NCBI RefSeq assembly: GCF_020171985.1
Contig: NZ_JAIVAL010000007.1
Location: 62,001 to 126,000, forward strand
DNA length: 64,000 nucleotides
Reading direction: 5' to 3'
DNA from: Halobacillus halophilus
Lineage (GTDB): Bacteria > Bacillota > Bacilli > Bacillales > Halobacillaceae
The notes below the pieces were generated by a model, which was not told the DNA's origin, did no database searches, and saw only the letters and a program-made list of their open reading frames with translations. Positions within the stretch are counted from its first letter, which is position 1, and each line of letters starts with the position of its first letter. Position numbers and translations under genes: made by a program. Positions 50,706-59,197 of this stretch are shown one piece after another.

Positions 50706-51143
50706 TTAGGCATATATGCTGGCGCACGTACCCGGTGCAGGTTCATAATAGCAGTGATTTTTAAATTGCCCGGTAAAAGGCTCCCCATACCACGTTGAAG
50801 GGCATGGACCATATGGATTAAAGTACCAAAGAGCGTATTTGGCCGGGTGCTGTCTCCAATAGTCCAAATTTCTTTTGGCTAATTTCTTTTCCACAGATCT
50901 CGCTCGGTTATAAAATAAATTCCCCTTCTGTACCGCTTCAAATGCATAATTACCGCCTTGCACCTGATAAATAACCTGCGGAATGGAACGTACATCCGTA
51001 AAGTCTAAACAGTCTGCCTGTGCACGGTTCACGATGACGTTCCCGACATAAAGCATGCCTTGTTTTCCTTCACCTTCAGCTTCCGCTCTCATCATCCTGG
51101 CCATTAAAGCAACGTCTGAATCCCTGTATTTTACTCTTGGCAT
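50706..51143 (-). CDS. cwlJ: Spore cortex-lytic cell wall hydrolase, CwlJ type
   Basis: 145 aa Hydrolase_2 (SleB/CwlJ) domain without signal peptide, the CwlJ format. DVALMARMMRAEAEGEGKQG near residue 8 holds the catalytic Glu, then VGNVIVNRAQADCLDF, and ALWYFNPYGPCPSTWYG near residue 110. It degrades cortex peptidoglycan during spore germination. ATG at 51143 is preferred (GGGGTGA upstream); a GTG at 51218 overlapping the thioesterase stop would add 25 residues unlike the family. No gerQ next to it. Confidence 0.87.
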   Translation of the reverse strand: MPRVKYRDSDVALMARMMRAEAEGEGKQGMLYVGNVIVNRAQADCLDFTDVRSIPQVIYQVQGGNYAFEAVQKGNLFYNRARSVEKKLAKRNLDYWRQHPAKYALWYFNPYGPCPSTWYGEPFTGQFKNHCYYEPAPGTCASIYA

Positions 51144-51214
51144 TTTTTCACCCCAACATATTGTATGAAAAAAGCCTATATTGATGTCTAAATTCTCTTT
51201 TTTGATTTCTACTT

Positions 51215-51685
51215 TCACCTCAGAGCGGCCCGGTTTTTGCGATGCTCTTTTCTAGAAGGAGCAGTATCATACAGCCGTTGTTCTTCTTCCGTTTCAGGCA
51301 TGACAGTTGATACAGGTATCGGTTTGCCAGTGTCATCGACTGCCACCATAGTTAAAAATGATTCGGTAGTCATTTTTTTTCTTCTCTGAAGAAGATTATC
51401 GGCGTAAACTTTTACATATACCTCCATGGAAGACCGTCCAGTTCTTGTTACACAGGCTTCCAGTGTGAGGGCATCTCCAACTTTAGCAGCAGATAAAAAA
51501 TCTACCGAATCAATGGATGCAGTGACAACAGCGCAATTCGAATGTTTCATAGCGGTTAAAGCAGCGATTTCATCAATATAAGCAAGTACCTTTCCTCCAA
51601 ATATGGTATCCAGATGGTTGGTATCAGGTGGCAACACTAAACGTGTCTGGGTCATTCTTGAATATGAGACAGGTAATGGTTCCAT
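51215..51685 (-). CDS. Acyl-CoA thioesterase (hotdog fold, YkhA-like)
   Basis: 156 aa single hotdog domain. Catalytic region LPPDTNHLDTIFGGKVLAYI near residue 18 (Asn, His, Gly-Gly) and SMEVYVKVYADNLLQ later. It hydrolyses acyl-CoA esters in the cytosol. ATG after GGAGGACAT. A terminator and a cobalamin riboswitch lie upstream, but a thioesterase is an unusual target for B12 control. Confidence 0.9.
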   Translation of the reverse strand: MEPLPVSYSRMTQTRLVLPPDTNHLDTIFGGKVLAYIDEIAALTAMKHSNCAVVTASIDSVDFLSAAKVGDALTLEACVTRTGRSSMEVYVKVYADNLLQRRKKMTTESFLTMVAVDDTGKPIPVSTVMPETEEEQRLYDTAPSRKEHRKNRAALR

Positions 51686-51714
51686 GAATTATGTCCTCCT
51701 TTTTTTCGTGAATC

Positions 51715-51742
51715 TAAAAAACATCTCCAGATATGAAGATGC
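51715..51742 (-). terminator. Terminator between the cobalamin riboswitch and the thioesterase gene
   Basis: On the minus strand CATCTTCA-TATC-TGGAGATG is followed by TTTTTTAG. It could be the expression platform or simply end an orphan leader. Confidence 0.7.
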
Positions 51743-51835
51743 GCAGGAATGTAGAACACAGCTCATGGAACCCTGCCAGGTTCCTGGTGATTATCCACGT
51801 AACACCCTCCTATCTCCCGTAGGAATTCATGTTCT

Positions 51836-51998
51836 TCCCTATGGCAGGTCTCCTGACTCAGATTCACCAGCACACAGCCCTTCCCGTTCCTAAAACAGTG
51901 GGGTATTCCATGTGCCTCCTCTTTACAGTGGCGGGACCGCGCTGGATTTTCACCAGACTTCCCTTTTCAGCTTCGATAAGAAGCCACCATAAGGCGTA
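51836..51998 (-). ncRNA. Cobalamin riboswitch
   Basis: The minus strand shows the class signatures in order: AAAAGGGAAGTCTGGTGAAA and ATCCAG, then GGTCCCGCCACTGTAAAGAG, then TGAGTCAGGAGACCTGCC. It binds adenosyl- or another cobalamin and represses downstream expression. The next strong ribosome site (AGGAGGG, about 51806) leads only into an 11-codon frame. Confidence 0.93.
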
Positions 51999-52195
51999 TT
52001 CAATTTAGCAATTAATAGTAAGAGACTAACTCTCTCTTATTCACAATATCCCCTAAACCCGTCCCCCTGTCAATCCACTTTATAGGATAAATACATAAAT
52101 TCCCACCTCAGGTCTAACATTTATTGGAAACCTCAAGCGTTTCATTCGCACTCAAAGGGGAAAAGGGTTTCATATTCTTTGCAGGAGGTGATGAT

Positions 52196-52378
52196 GTGAA
52201 ACTCAGTCACAAGATTATTTTAGGGATTGCCATAGCGTTTGGCTTGTATGTAGGATTTCAGCTTGGCAATTTAGTATCGGATCAGTTCTTAATCGTCTGG
52301 GCCATAGCTCTTCTGGTTGGGCTGATCGTTCGATTTATAGTGCAATTTCTTTTAACTTCTTTAAGTAATAAGAATTAA
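52196..52378 (+). CDS. Small two-helix membrane protein (60 aa)
   Basis: GTG at 52196 follows AGGAGGTGATG, the strongest ribosome site in this region; an in-frame ATG at 52124 has none. Helices at about 7-23 and 30-52. Downstream, AAGACCCC/GGGGTCTT (52392-52436) could pair. Function unknown. Confidence 0.68.
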   Translation: MKLSHKIILGIAIAFGLYVGFQLGNLVSDQFLIVWAIALLVGLIVRFIVQFLLTSLSNKN

Positions 52379-52474
52379 TACATATTCACGCAAGACCCCC
52401 AGCCATTCAGGAGGTCAAGAGTGGGGATGGGGTCTTACCCCCTTCCCCCTTCAAACTGGTGATCTCCCAAAGTA

Positions 52475-52588
52475 TTACTTTTGCTGATTATCTCTTTTAT
52501 CCAGATAGACTTTGACGGTGCCTATAAACAGCAGACACACAAGTGAAACTAAAAAGAAAATGGAAGTAAGTAAAGTGGAAATATCCAT
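52475..52588 (-). CDS. Small single-span membrane protein (37 aa)
   Basis: ATG at 52588 follows GAGGAGG. The product is MDISTLLTSIFFLVSLVCLL, a few more hydrophobic residues, then KVYLDKRDNQQK. A tiny single-helix protein; function unknown. Confidence 0.6.
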   Translation of the reverse strand: MDISTLLTSIFFLVSLVCLLFIGTVKVYLDKRDNQQK

Positions 52589-52650
52589 TGTAATCCTCCT
52601 CGCTGCTGCAGAACGCACTACGGTTTATTAAGGATCTTTCCTCTCTCCAA

Positions 52651-53562
52651 TTATTGAAAAGACTCTGCTACTGTAATCAAGTCCTCTTTTGATAAGTCTT
52701 TTACCTTCCCTTTTAATTCATATGTGATCGAACCGTCTTTCCACATTAATCGTTGAGGATCCCCTTTTTTTCCGGCATATTGTCCCGTTTGTTCTCCAAT
52801 TGAAACCTCTTCCGTCTCCAAATCCTGATAAGAAATACCGCCTTCCTTAACCGTCATCAATTCGAGCATTTCGCCCGTTTCAGAAAAGAAGGTAAAGGTT
52901 AATAAAGTGTCCTTTTGATTCATAGGTCCAGCTTCAATTTCAACCCCGTCCACTTCAAAAGGCATGACAGTCGGAAACTTAGGCTGATAAGCTTCATCTT
53001 CAGTACGACTTGCCAGTCTGGAACGATCGTATTCGAACAGTCCATCTTCTGTTTCAACTGCCATATCGAAAGCATGCAGTAATGGTTGAGGATCCACATA
53101 ATGGATTCGAGTGATTTTACCCTGTTCGTTCGTGTTCACTCTCCCCCTAACCTTCGCGGATTGACCATTACTTACATCAATTTGGGTATCAAAATCATAA
53201 GCAGTGTCTTTGTCCTCGCTCTGCTCAACACTCATGCTGTTAATATCCATCTTAACCTCATTTCCATACGCCTTCTGATGAAAGCTGCTAACCAGATTGG
53301 TCTTCATCGCCTCGTCCATATACTTTTCCGTGAAGTAAGGTTCGAATTGGTCCTTGTAGTAATTAGAAATCTCTTCCTGATTATGCTCTTCATAAAACTG
53401 ACTTAACTCTTGATCCGGTCCTGTGAAAATGTGCTCGAGTACCTTTTCTACATCCTCCTGTACCTTACTTTGCTCTTTCGTATTCTCGCCAGAAGAATGG
53501 GTAGATGTGCATCCGGCGGCGATCAAAAGCGTTAAAGCCATAAATAGTAGTTTTTTAATCAT
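52651..53562 (-). CDS. Lipoprotein with DUF4367-like C-terminal domain
   Basis: About 303 aa. Signal peptide with lipobox AAGC near residue 18, a helical N-terminal half rich in acidic residues (VEKVLEHIFTGPDQELSQFY), and a C-terminal beta-rich domain (PTVMPFEVDGVEIEAG to WKDGSITYELKGKVKDLSKE) resembling DUF4367. ATG at 53562 is preferred (GGAGG 6 bases upstream), just after two TTG codons. Exported; role unknown. Confidence 0.78.
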   Translation of the reverse strand: MIKKLLFMALTLLIAAGCTSTHSSGENTKEQSKVQEDVEKVLEHIFTGPDQELSQFYEEHNQEEISNYYKDQFEPYFTEKYMDEAMKTNLVSSFHQKAYGNEVKMDINSMSVEQSEDKDTAYDFDTQIDVSNGQSAKVRGRVNTNEQGKITRIHYVDPQPLLHAFDMAVETEDGLFEYDRSRLASRTEDEAYQPKFPTVMPFEVDGVEIEAGPMNQKDTLLTFTFFSETGEMLELMTVKEGGISYQDLETEEVSIGEQTGQYAGKKGDPQRLMWKDGSITYELKGKVKDLSKEDLITVAESFQ

Positions 53563-53776
53563 CAACAACCTCCAATTATACTTCTTTACAACTTGTACGG
53601 TTGCAACCTGTCATCCGTTTCAATAATTGGAAATTTAATAGTAAATTAGTATAGAAAATCTATTATCCTTCGATTGAAAGTTAATATTTGTGAAACTATA
53701 CTATTTTTTTAAATGTATGCTCTCAGAATTAATAAAAATTATCCAAAGAATCAGTACTAACTCTCGATTCGGGTTC

Positions 53777-54316
53777 TCAAGCTCCTGCATTCAAATATAT
53801 GTCTTCAAAAGTCTCATAGCGATCCGCATGAGTCTTGCGTTCATAGATTCTTATAAATTCGACTTTAAACTGAGGAAAAGGTGATAGCTTTATCAAAGCC
53901 GCTTTTTCCATCTCTACCAGGTTCTGCTTCGAAAGACCGAATGCTTCTTTAGCCAAGGTTAGATGAGGCACAAAATCATCCAGCTCAAAATACTTCTTCA
54001 CCTGTTCATCAGTCGGGGAAATTTCACGGACGATGTATTCGTGGAGGTGAACTAGGGCTTCAGAATGAACGCTTAAGTATAAAACCTGTTCTCCAAAATA
54101 AGCAGGTTCAGCTATTTGAATCGAAAAGGGACGAACATTCTCACAGACTTTCCTGATTCTTTCTATCCATTTCAGGTCCGGGGATAATCCTCCCTGTGCT
54201 TTTAAAGTAATGTGAGGTTCCACAATCGAATAGTCCATCCACTGCTCTCTAAAATGTTCAACCCGCTCCATATAGGCTTCAGGCGGTACAATTCCTATAA
54301 AATACTCTGCGCTCAT
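53777..54316 (-). CDS. 2'-5' RNA ligase family protein (2H phosphoesterase)
   Basis: 179 aa with two HxT/S motifs: EPHITLKAQG near residue 33 and FVPHLTLAKEAFG near residue 118. These are the paired catalytic histidines of 2H phosphoesterases. It resembles the YjcG-like Bacillus group. ATG at 54316 with AAGGAGA upstream; the reading from 54376 is not supported. Substrate unknown, probably a cyclic phosphate. Confidence 0.87.
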   Translation of the reverse strand: MSAEYFIGIVPPEAYMERVEHFREQWMDYSIVEPHITLKAQGGLSPDLKWIERIRKVCENVRPFSIQIAEPAYFGEQVLYLSVHSEALVHLHEYIVREISPTDEQVKKYFELDDFVPHLTLAKEAFGLSKQNLVEMEKAALIKLSPFPQFKVEFIRIYERKTHADRYETFEDIYLNAGA

Positions 54317-54411
54317 GTTTTCATTCTCCTTCTTACTAATCTTATTCAACTGAACATGCAGGCCGCTCCAAGCCACTTTCTTCCAACATACTTTTATCTT
54401 ATCACCCTTTT

Positions 54412-54443
54412 AAAAAAGCCCTCCATCAAATGGAGGGCTTACC
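54412..54443 (-). terminator. Terminator of the terC gene
   Basis: Perfect stem AAGCCCTCCA/TGGAGGGCTT, followed on the minus strand by TTTTTAAAAG. Just beyond the stop at 54449. Confidence 0.88.
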
Positions 54444-54448
54444 GATCA

Positions 54449-55234
54449 TTATGAGCCGGAATTTCTGTACAATTCCTTATTTTCATCTTTACGCAAATGT
54501 CTGCCAGACCAGAACCAGCCGCCGATAGCAACAGAAAGCAGCACGGCCCAGAAGGTAACCGTCCAGCCCACACTGTGAGCGAAGTGTTCATCCAGTACAC
54601 CTACGTCTTTGTGAGACAAGGTAATAACCGCTAATTTGATACCTACCCAGGCTACGATTAAATAGGCCGTTGTTTCTAAACTTGGACGGACTCTGAGAAG
54701 TTGAACAAACCACGTCGCTGCATACTTAATCAGAATCAGTCCTGCAATTCCTGCCACGATGACAACGATGAATTTACCGCCGTCCATTCCGCCGAAATTC
54801 GGAAGCGGTGAGTTTGGAAGAGCTAATGCAAGAGCGACAGCCGCGAGAATGGAATCGATCGCAAACACAAGATCGGCCAGGCCAATTTTGGCAACCGTGG
54901 GCCAGAAGCCTTTTCCTTTTGCGGGTTTATCATCGCTGGATTCTTCTTCGTCGTGTGAACTGCCAATTAGACTTTTCACACCTAAGTAAATGAGATATAT
55001 TGCTCCAATGGCCTGCACCTGCCAAACATTCGCAATAAACGAAATCGCGAATAACGCGCCAAATCTAAAAATAAAGGCTCCTATAATTCCGTAATTAATG
55101 GCCCGCTTCTTCTCATCTTCAGGCAAGTGCTTGGCGATCACCGCTAAAACAAGCGCATTATCTGCCGATAACAGTCCCTCGAGACCAATCAGAATTAATA
55201 ACGTCCAACCATATTCCAACCAAATTGAATCCAA
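54449..55234 (-). CDS. TerC family manganese exporter
   Basis: Seven or eight membrane helices, about 261 aa. The TerC motifs GLEGLLSADNALVLAVIA near residue 20 and GLADLVFAIDSILAAVALAL near 115 hold the metal-coordinating aspartates. Bacillus homologues (YkoY/YceF, MeeF/MeeY) export Mn2+ and load secreted metalloenzymes. TTG at 55234 is preferred with GGGAGA 7 bases upstream; an in-frame ATG at 55258 lies before it. A Mn riboswitch precedes it, confirming the role. Confidence 0.92.
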   Translation of the reverse strand: MDSIWLEYGWTLLILIGLEGLLSADNALVLAVIAKHLPEDEKKRAINYGIIGAFIFRFGALFAISFIANVWQVQAIGAIYLIYLGVKSLIGSSHDEEESSDDKPAKGKGFWPTVAKIGLADLVFAIDSILAAVALALALPNSPLPNFGGMDGGKFIVVIVAGIAGLILIKYAATWFVQLLRVRPSLETTAYLIVAWVGIKLAVITLSHKDVGVLDEHFAHSVGWTVTFWAVLLSVAIGGWFWSGRHLRKDENKELYRNSGS

Positions 55235-55261
55235 TTGATATTCTCCCTTCTCTTTCAAAAA

Positions 55262-55300
55262 ACAGAGGTCTTTACCACTTTTTCATGGTAAAGACCTCAA
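55262..55300 (-). terminator. Expression-platform terminator of the Mn riboswitch
   Basis: Stem AGGTCTTTACCA/TGGTAAAGACCT with an 8-base loop, then TGTTTTTTG on the minus strand. Located between the riboswitch and terC. Confidence 0.88.
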
Positions 55301-55307
55301 AAAATAA

Positions 55308-55424
55308 AGACCTTCACCCGGTGGCAAAGGTCTTGCTAGCAACTATACAGTCGCCAGTAGTGCCGAGAGTGAAGGCATTCACTCTGTAATGACGACAATA
55401 CTGTTAAAGCTACTCCCCTTTTAT
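55308..55424 (-). ncRNA. yybP-ykoY manganese riboswitch
   Basis: The minus strand opens with AAAGGGGAGTAGC (55421-55409) and closes with ACCTTTGCCACCGGGTGAAG GT (55331-55310), the two conserved ends of the class. Mn2+ binding favours antitermination and expression of the exporter. GGTCTTTA occurs both in the riboswitch's 3' stem and in the terminator, giving the expected mutually exclusive pairing. Confidence 0.95.
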
Positions 55425-55498
55425 ACTACTAGAAATATATCAAGTTACCAACCTTTGGTCAAGCTGATGATGATCATTTAAATGAATGATAGAATAGG

Positions 55499-55534
55499 CG
55501 CAAGGACCCTGAACACTAGTTAGGGACCTTATAT
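55499..55534 (-). terminator. Terminator-type hairpin after the MFS gene
   Basis: AAGGACCCT/AGGGACCTT with an 11-base loop and one mismatch, just after the stop at 55558. The plus strand has ATATTTTAC beyond it. Confidence 0.6.
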
Positions 55535-55557
55535 TTTACAGATTCCATAAAAGATTC

Positions 55558-56754
55558 TCAGGAAGCCTGATCACTCGCAACACGCGCCGGCTGTCTAGCC
55601 TGCTGCACGCTGAAAAGCACCACAACCGCAAGGACAACGATGGCGCTCATGGTATACAGGGTTTGATATCCAGCCCCGGCAGCGACCAGTCCCCATAGGA
55701 ATGAACCGGCAGCTATTCCTATATCATAGAGCATGAAGAAGGTAGCCGTAGAATGGCCGCTTCTCGTAATAGGCGCGGACTGAATGGCCATCGTTTGGAA
55801 ACTTGGAAGCAGTGTACCGTAACCGAGACCAATGATAGCCGCGGAGAGCAACAGCATCCACGCCGTACTGGTGATGCTGATTAATAGCAATCCTGATGAA
55901 AACAATAACAGGCACGGAAGGATGACAAACTTCGGTCCTTTGGCATCATAGGCTCTTCCTAAATACGGACGTGATAACAGCATTGCTAGTGCGAACACGA
56001 GAAAGAAGTAACTGGATGCCCCTGATAATCCGATAGCATTGGCATACACGGATAAAAAGGAAATGATACTGGAATAAGCAAGAGCGATAAAGCTGCTGAT
56101 AACAGCGATCGGCAGCGCTTTTATTTCAATAAGATCCTGTAAGGAAAGTTTTACTTTTGACGAGGCTCGAGACGCTTCTGCTTCCGTCGGTACCTGTACA
56201 AGAAAAGCAGACAGCGATCCACCTGCGATCAATAGACTAAGTACGATGAAAAGGATCGAAAATGGTGCATACTGTAAAAGAGTCAAGCCAAGAAACGGGC
56301 CGGCGACGACCGCAAGATTCATGGACATCGCAAAATAACCAAGCCCTTCTCCCCTTCTTTCGGGTGGAATAACGTCGGCAGCGATCGCGCCGCTAGCCGT
56401 GGTAAACAGACCAAATGACAGCCCGTGGAAAAACCGTAGTGCCAGTAAGGCTGTAAAGTGATCCACACTTAAATAGAAGAAAGTAGTAGCGGTAAATATC
56501 ATAATACTCGCCGTAAGGGTCTTTTTCTTACCCAGCCGCTCCATTATTTTTCCGGAAAAAGGACGGATCAGGATGGCCGCAAGCAGCATGGCCGTTACCG
56601 TGATCCCGCCTTCGGACTGTGTCCCGTTCATCTCTTCAATCACTAAAATGGGCAGCGTAGTCAACAGGGCATAAAACACAAGAAAAACCGAAAACTGTGT
56701 AAACGACACACTCATAAAGCTTTTTGACCAGATTGAGCGACGTGAGGAGTTCAT
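55558..56754 (-). CDS. MFS transporter, drug-efflux type
   Basis: 398 aa, 12 helices. Motif A-like RPFSGKIMERLGKKK lies between helices 2 and 3, and GLSFGLFTTASGAIAADVIP resembles motif C/sugar-arabinose efflux proteins. Its ATG overlaps the MarR gene stop by 4 bases, so the two are coupled. Together with the divergent monooxygenase it looks like a detoxification locus; the substrate is unknown. Confidence 0.87.
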   Translation of the reverse strand: MNSSRRSIWSKSFMSVSFTQFSVFLVFYALLTTLPILVIEEMNGTQSEGGITVTAMLLAAILIRPFSGKIMERLGKKKTLTASIMIFTATTFFYLSVDHFTALLALRFFHGLSFGLFTTASGAIAADVIPPERRGEGLGYFAMSMNLAVVAGPFLGLTLLQYAPFSILFIVLSLLIAGGSLSAFLVQVPTEAEASRASSKVKLSLQDLIEIKALPIAVISSFIALAYSSIISFLSVYANAIGLSGASSYFFLVFALAMLLSRPYLGRAYDAKGPKFVILPCLLLFSSGLLLISITSTAWMLLLSAAIIGLGYGTLLPSFQTMAIQSAPITRSGHSTATFFMLYDIGIAAGSFLWGLVAAGAGYQTLYTMSAIVVLAVVVLFSVQQARQPARVASDQAS

Positions 56755-57173
56755 CCTTCTCCCCCTTCCGGTCCCAGCTTCTGAAGAATGTTGTAGAATT
56801 GATGGACTTCCTCCTGGGTCAGCCGGCTGATCGTATCTTGTTCATGTTGGTAGACGGCCTGGTTGACCTGCTCATATTTTTTCTTGGCTCTGTCTGTTAA
56901 TTCAACTACACGTTCACGCTTGTCCCCGCCCTGTCTGCGGATCACCCAATCATTTTTTTCCATGCGGGTAATCGTACGTGTAACTGTCGGTGCTTCTACA
57001 TTTAAGTATTTCCAAATGGCGGTTTGCGTCATAGGTCCAAAGCGCTCCAGGCAATACATAATCGCCCATTGGGAATGATATAAACCGTGAGCGCTCAGCT
57101 GCTGATTGAAGTCTTTCGTTACGAAACGAACCCGCTGATGAAGCAGGTGAAATAAGTCATGTGTATCGATCAT
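56751..57173 (-). CDS. MarR family transcriptional regulator
   Basis: 140 aa winged helix protein. GPMTQTAIWKYLNVEAPTVT is the recognition region near residue 49, and RQGGDKRERVVELTDRAKKK is the wing. ATG after GGGAGATG. It is divergent from the FAD monooxygenase and a clear palindrome lies in the shared promoter region. Confidence 0.9.
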   Translation of the reverse strand: MIDTHDLFHLLHQRVRFVTKDFNQQLSAHGLYHSQWAIMYCLERFGPMTQTAIWKYLNVEAPTVTRTITRMEKNDWVIRRQGGDKRERVVELTDRAKKKYEQVNQAVYQHEQDTISRLTQEEVHQFYNILQKLGPEGGEG

Positions 57174-57190
57174 CTATTACATCTCCCTTT

Positions 57191-57210
57191 TTATTTACCC
57201 AGGTAAATAA
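57191..57210. promoter_or_regulatory. MarR operator in the divergent promoter region
   Basis: TTATTTACC-CA-GGTAAATAA is a palindrome with 9-base perfect arms. A further half site TTTTACCTG follows at 57220. It lies 18 bases upstream of the marR start. Confidence 0.82.
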
Positions 57211-57362
57211 TTGTATCGTTTTACCTGAAAAATGTAAACGAAAGAGATGACGGTTTGAAACACGCTGGTTTAGAGAAATAAGTTAGGAAACCGATCTTTC
57301 TGGAAAAAGATCCAGGAAGAGGCAATCATGAATTGAATACAACTTGTAAGGAGAGGTTTTAC

Positions 57363-58997
57363 ATGCAGGAAACCAATACAGATATATTAATTATCGGCGC
57401 AGGACCAAGTGGACTGGCGCTTGCTAATCAGCTGGAACGCTACGGTATCCGGTACCGGATTATTGATCAGAACAAAGAAAGATCCCGCTACTCCAAAGCC
57501 CTCGTTATGCATCCACGTACGCTTGAAATGATGGATTTACTCGGCCTTTCCGAATCATTTCTGCAGGCCGGGACCCCGTACAAAGAGATTAACTTTCATT
57601 ATCATGAAGATCTGCTTGCTGTTCTGGATTTCTCCAATATCAGCGTATCGGCTGATTTCCCATTTGTGAACGTCATTCCTCAAAGCAGGACAGAGGAAAT
57701 TCTGGAGAGTGGATTAGCTGCCTCCCGCGTGGAAAGAGAAATGACGCTCACAGGACTGGAGCAAAAGGAAGGAATCGTGCATGCGTCGGTACAAAAACCA
57801 GACGGTGAAGAAACGATAACCGCACGTTATGCAGTGGGATGTGACGGTGCCCACAGCACCACCCGGGATCTGCTGCAAATTCCTTTTACAGGAGAATCAG
57901 AGGAAGTGAACGTCATGCTTGCTGACGTGAAGCTTGCGTCACCCAAAGAGGAGATCTCGCTCACAAGCAGCGACCGTGGTCTCGTATTTATAGCTCCCTT
58001 TCAAGGCGATTACACCCGGGTCATCGTCATTGATTACAAAAAGCAGGGCGACGATTTCCCAGAAGAAGTAACGCTTGCTGATATAGAAGATTCACTGGGG
58101 GAAATTTATCCGGAAACTCTCTCCATGCACGACCCTTTCTGGATCTCAAGCTTCTCCGCATCTCACAGGCAGGCGACCTCTTATCGCGAAGGAAATGTAT
58201 TTCTCGCGGGAGACGCAGCCCATATTCACAACCCCATCGGAGGACAGGGTATGAACGTAGGCATACAGGATGCGATGAACCTGGGATGGAAGCTTGCCTA
58301 TACCGTGCAGCATCACTTAAATGAAACACTGCTGAATTCTTATCATGCCGAAAGAGCTCCCGTTGCGGAGGAAGTTATTAAGAAAACCAGTTACCTTATG
58401 AAAGGGATGACGATTAAGAGTCAGTACGGAATCAAAGCTCGCAATAAAGGCATGAAGTGGCTGCTTCCCAATAAAAAAGTCCAGACAAAAATTACAGAAA
58501 ACATGGCTCAGCTGGATGTGGATTATTCTTTTACCAAATTCGCGAAAAGCTTCAGGAAGTTCACCAATGTGAAGAAGGTCGAATCCGGCAAACGTGTGCC
58601 TGATGTTTCTTTTCTAACGCCGGCCAAAGAAGACAAAACACTATACTCTATGCTCCGGGAAGAGCCATTTCTCTATTTAATTATGGCAGGGAGAGGAGAT
58701 GCTCCCCAGTATCAGGAATCTGTCAGGAATGCAGTGGAGGCGTTTAACACTCGTGTGGGAGACATGCTGAAGCCGCTTTTCATTACATTTGATGAAGTAG
58801 ATGATCCGAGGGAAACCACGTACATGAATTCTGAATTGTATATGGATCTGAATGAAGAGTCCAATCAACGGCTGCATGTAACGCCGGGGGATATGATGAT
58901 CATCCGGCCTGACGCTTATGTGCTGCTTCACACATCAATTACGGAAACGGATCAGCTGACGAAAGCTTTAGTGAATTACTTCGGCCATTCCCTGTAA
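57363..58997 (+). CDS. FAD-dependent aromatic monooxygenase (PheA/TfdB/Rox-like)
   Basis: 544 aa class A flavoprotein monooxygenase. GAGPSG at 13-18 binds FAD, GCDGAHSTTRDLL near residue 161 is the DG motif, and FLAGDAAHIHNPIGGQGMN near residue 280 is the GD motif. A C-terminal thioredoxin-like domain follows. It hydroxylates a phenolic or polyketide-like compound using NAD(P)H. Related enzymes inactivate rifampicin or tetracycline; no such substrate is proven. ATG at 57363 is chosen (TAAGGAGAGG upstream), not 57333. Confidence 0.9.
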   Translation: MQETNTDILIIGAGPSGLALANQLERYGIRYRIIDQNKERSRYSKALVMHPRTLEMMDLLGLSESFLQAGTPYKEINFHYHEDLLAVLDFSNISVSADFPFVNVIPQSRTEEILESGLAASRVEREMTLTGLEQKEGIVHASVQKPDGEETITARYAVGCDGAHSTTRDLLQIPFTGESEEVNVMLADVKLASPKEEISLTSSDRGLVFIAPFQGDYTRVIVIDYKKQGDDFPEEVTLADIEDSLGEIYPETLSMHDPFWISSFSASHRQATSYREGNVFLAGDAAHIHNPIGGQGMNVGIQDAMNLGWKLAYTVQHHLNETLLNSYHAERAPVAEEVIKKTSYLMKGMTIKSQYGIKARNKGMKWLLPNKKVQTKITENMAQLDVDYSFTKFAKSFRKFTNVKKVESGKRVPDVSFLTPAKEDKTLYSMLREEPFLYLIMAGRGDAPQYQESVRNAVEAFNTRVGDMLKPLFITFDEVDDPRETTYMNSELYMDLNEESNQRLHVTPGDMMIIRPDAYVLLHTSITETDQLTKALVNYFGHSL

Positions 58998-59146
58998 AGG
59001 GCTCTAATGTAATTTAACTATCAGACTCCAGGGTGATAAAGATGATCGGTAAGATCCCGTAATGTGTAGCCTGAGGAAGCTTACCACCAGGGATGTTCAA
59101 CTAAGAACGCCCCCCCTTAGTATCATCAGTAACAATAATAGACTTA

Positions 59147-59195
59147 AAAAAGCCGTGCCGTGATGGAAATGAAACCATCACGGCACGGCTTTTAA
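59147..59195 (-). terminator. Bidirectional terminator before the iron-uptake operon end
   Basis: Perfect 18-bp stem (AAAGCCGTGCCGTGATGG and its complement) with an 8-base loop and A/T runs on both sides. Just after the permease stop. Confidence 0.93.
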
Positions 59196-59197
59196 TG

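Noticed and set aside
51143-51218. Start of cwlJ at GTG 51218 overlapping the thioesterase stop
   Set aside because: The overlap suggests coupling, but the extra 25 residues are not CwlJ-like and a ribosome site precedes ATG 51143.
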